DNA of 52,074 bases from Cyanobacteriota bacterium (GTDB lineage Bacteria; Cyanobacteriota; Cyanobacteriia; PCC-6307; Cyanobiaceae). Within the stretch, counting starts at the first letter, position 1, and each line of letters opens with the position of its first letter. A program made the position numbers and the translations under genes. This document shows, piece after piece, positions 51,993 through 52,074 of the stretch. The stretch covers positions 1 to 52,074 of the forward strand of contig JAPLIC010000014.1 of the NCBI GenBank assembly GCA_026389315.1. Reading direction: 5' to 3'. The notes under the pieces are model-generated. The model saw only the letters and a list, made by a program, of their open reading frames with translations. It made no database searches and was not told the origin of the DNA.

Positions 51993-52074
51993 CAGAGCGG
52001 CACCGCCTCAGCTTCCACCTTTGCCTGCAGTTCGGGCCTGAGATTGCGGCGGCGGATCAGATCGACGCTGTGGT
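51992..52074 (-). CDS. mntA: MntA-like nucleotidyltransferase antitoxin, C-terminal part (cut by window end)
   Basis: Only the last 26 or so residues are in the window (HSVDLIRRRNLRPELQAKVE then AEAVPL). VDLI plus RRRNLRP is how small MNT antitoxins paired with HepT end. The stop overlaps the hepT start. The active site lies beyond the window. Confidence 0.7.
   Translation of the reverse strand, partial: HSVDLIRRRNLRPELQAKVEAEAVPL

Overview
The window looks like chromosome from a GC-rich unicellular cyanobacterium of the Synechococcus/Cyanobium kind. The evidence is chlN and chlB of the light-independent protochlorophyllide reductase, an SLH-domain outer-membrane porin, a PKHD hydroxylase and a phosphotransacetylase-family protein in typical picocyanobacterial form. 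Ordinary chromosomal genes lie at both ends. The middle, about 10.8 to 34.2 kb, is an accessory region of conflict and defence genes, many of them damaged. No rRNA, tRNA, CRISPR array or intact insertion sequence was recognised.

Layout. 0.1-10.6 kb: a truncated calcium-binding-type protein, hypothetical and HEAT-repeat proteins, a GNAT acetyltransferase, HupE, the porin, a MerR regulator with a TauE-type exporter, a PiuC-type hydroxylase, a collagen-like lipoprotein and a CDF metal exporter. 10.85-22.65 kb: a segment bracketed by 58-bp direct repeats. It carries a DUF2887 protein, a VapBC module and a complete diversity-generating retroelement (DGR). 22.6-34.2 kb: cytochrome b561, then a decayed type I restriction-modification locus (hsdR and hsdM broken, hsdS intact) packed with toxin-antitoxin and accessory cassettes. 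34.2-47.8 kb: SelO, a CDGSH iron-sulfur protein overlapping a glutamate-receptor-like channel, a retropepsin-like protein, a VWA/solute-binding protein, a PliI-like inhibitor, an AAA ATPase, an SPFH/NfeD pair, a DprA-like protein, a phosphotransacetylase-family protein and an SDR enzyme. 47.9-51.1 kb: chlN and chlB. 51.1-52.1 kb: a transposase scrap and a HepT/MntA pair cut by the window end.

The most interesting system is the DGR. An accessory protein (avd) and a DGR-type reverse transcriptase serve two very large target proteins placed on either side. One is TIR + nSTAND1-type ATPase + FGE/C-type-lectin domain; the other is DUF4062 + NACHT-type ATPase + FGE/C-type-lectin domain. Both end in variable repeats of about 126 bp that match a template repeat at 13277-13402. 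Comparing template with variable repeat in the core codons, all 13 differences of the second target and 5 of 6 of the first lie at template adenines. I infer that this DGR retargets two NTPase sensors of the conflict/immunity type.

A second theme is modular decay of the restriction locus. Three copies of the hsdM 3' end punctuate it, one before each cassette junction, and several genes have lost conserved internal blocks.
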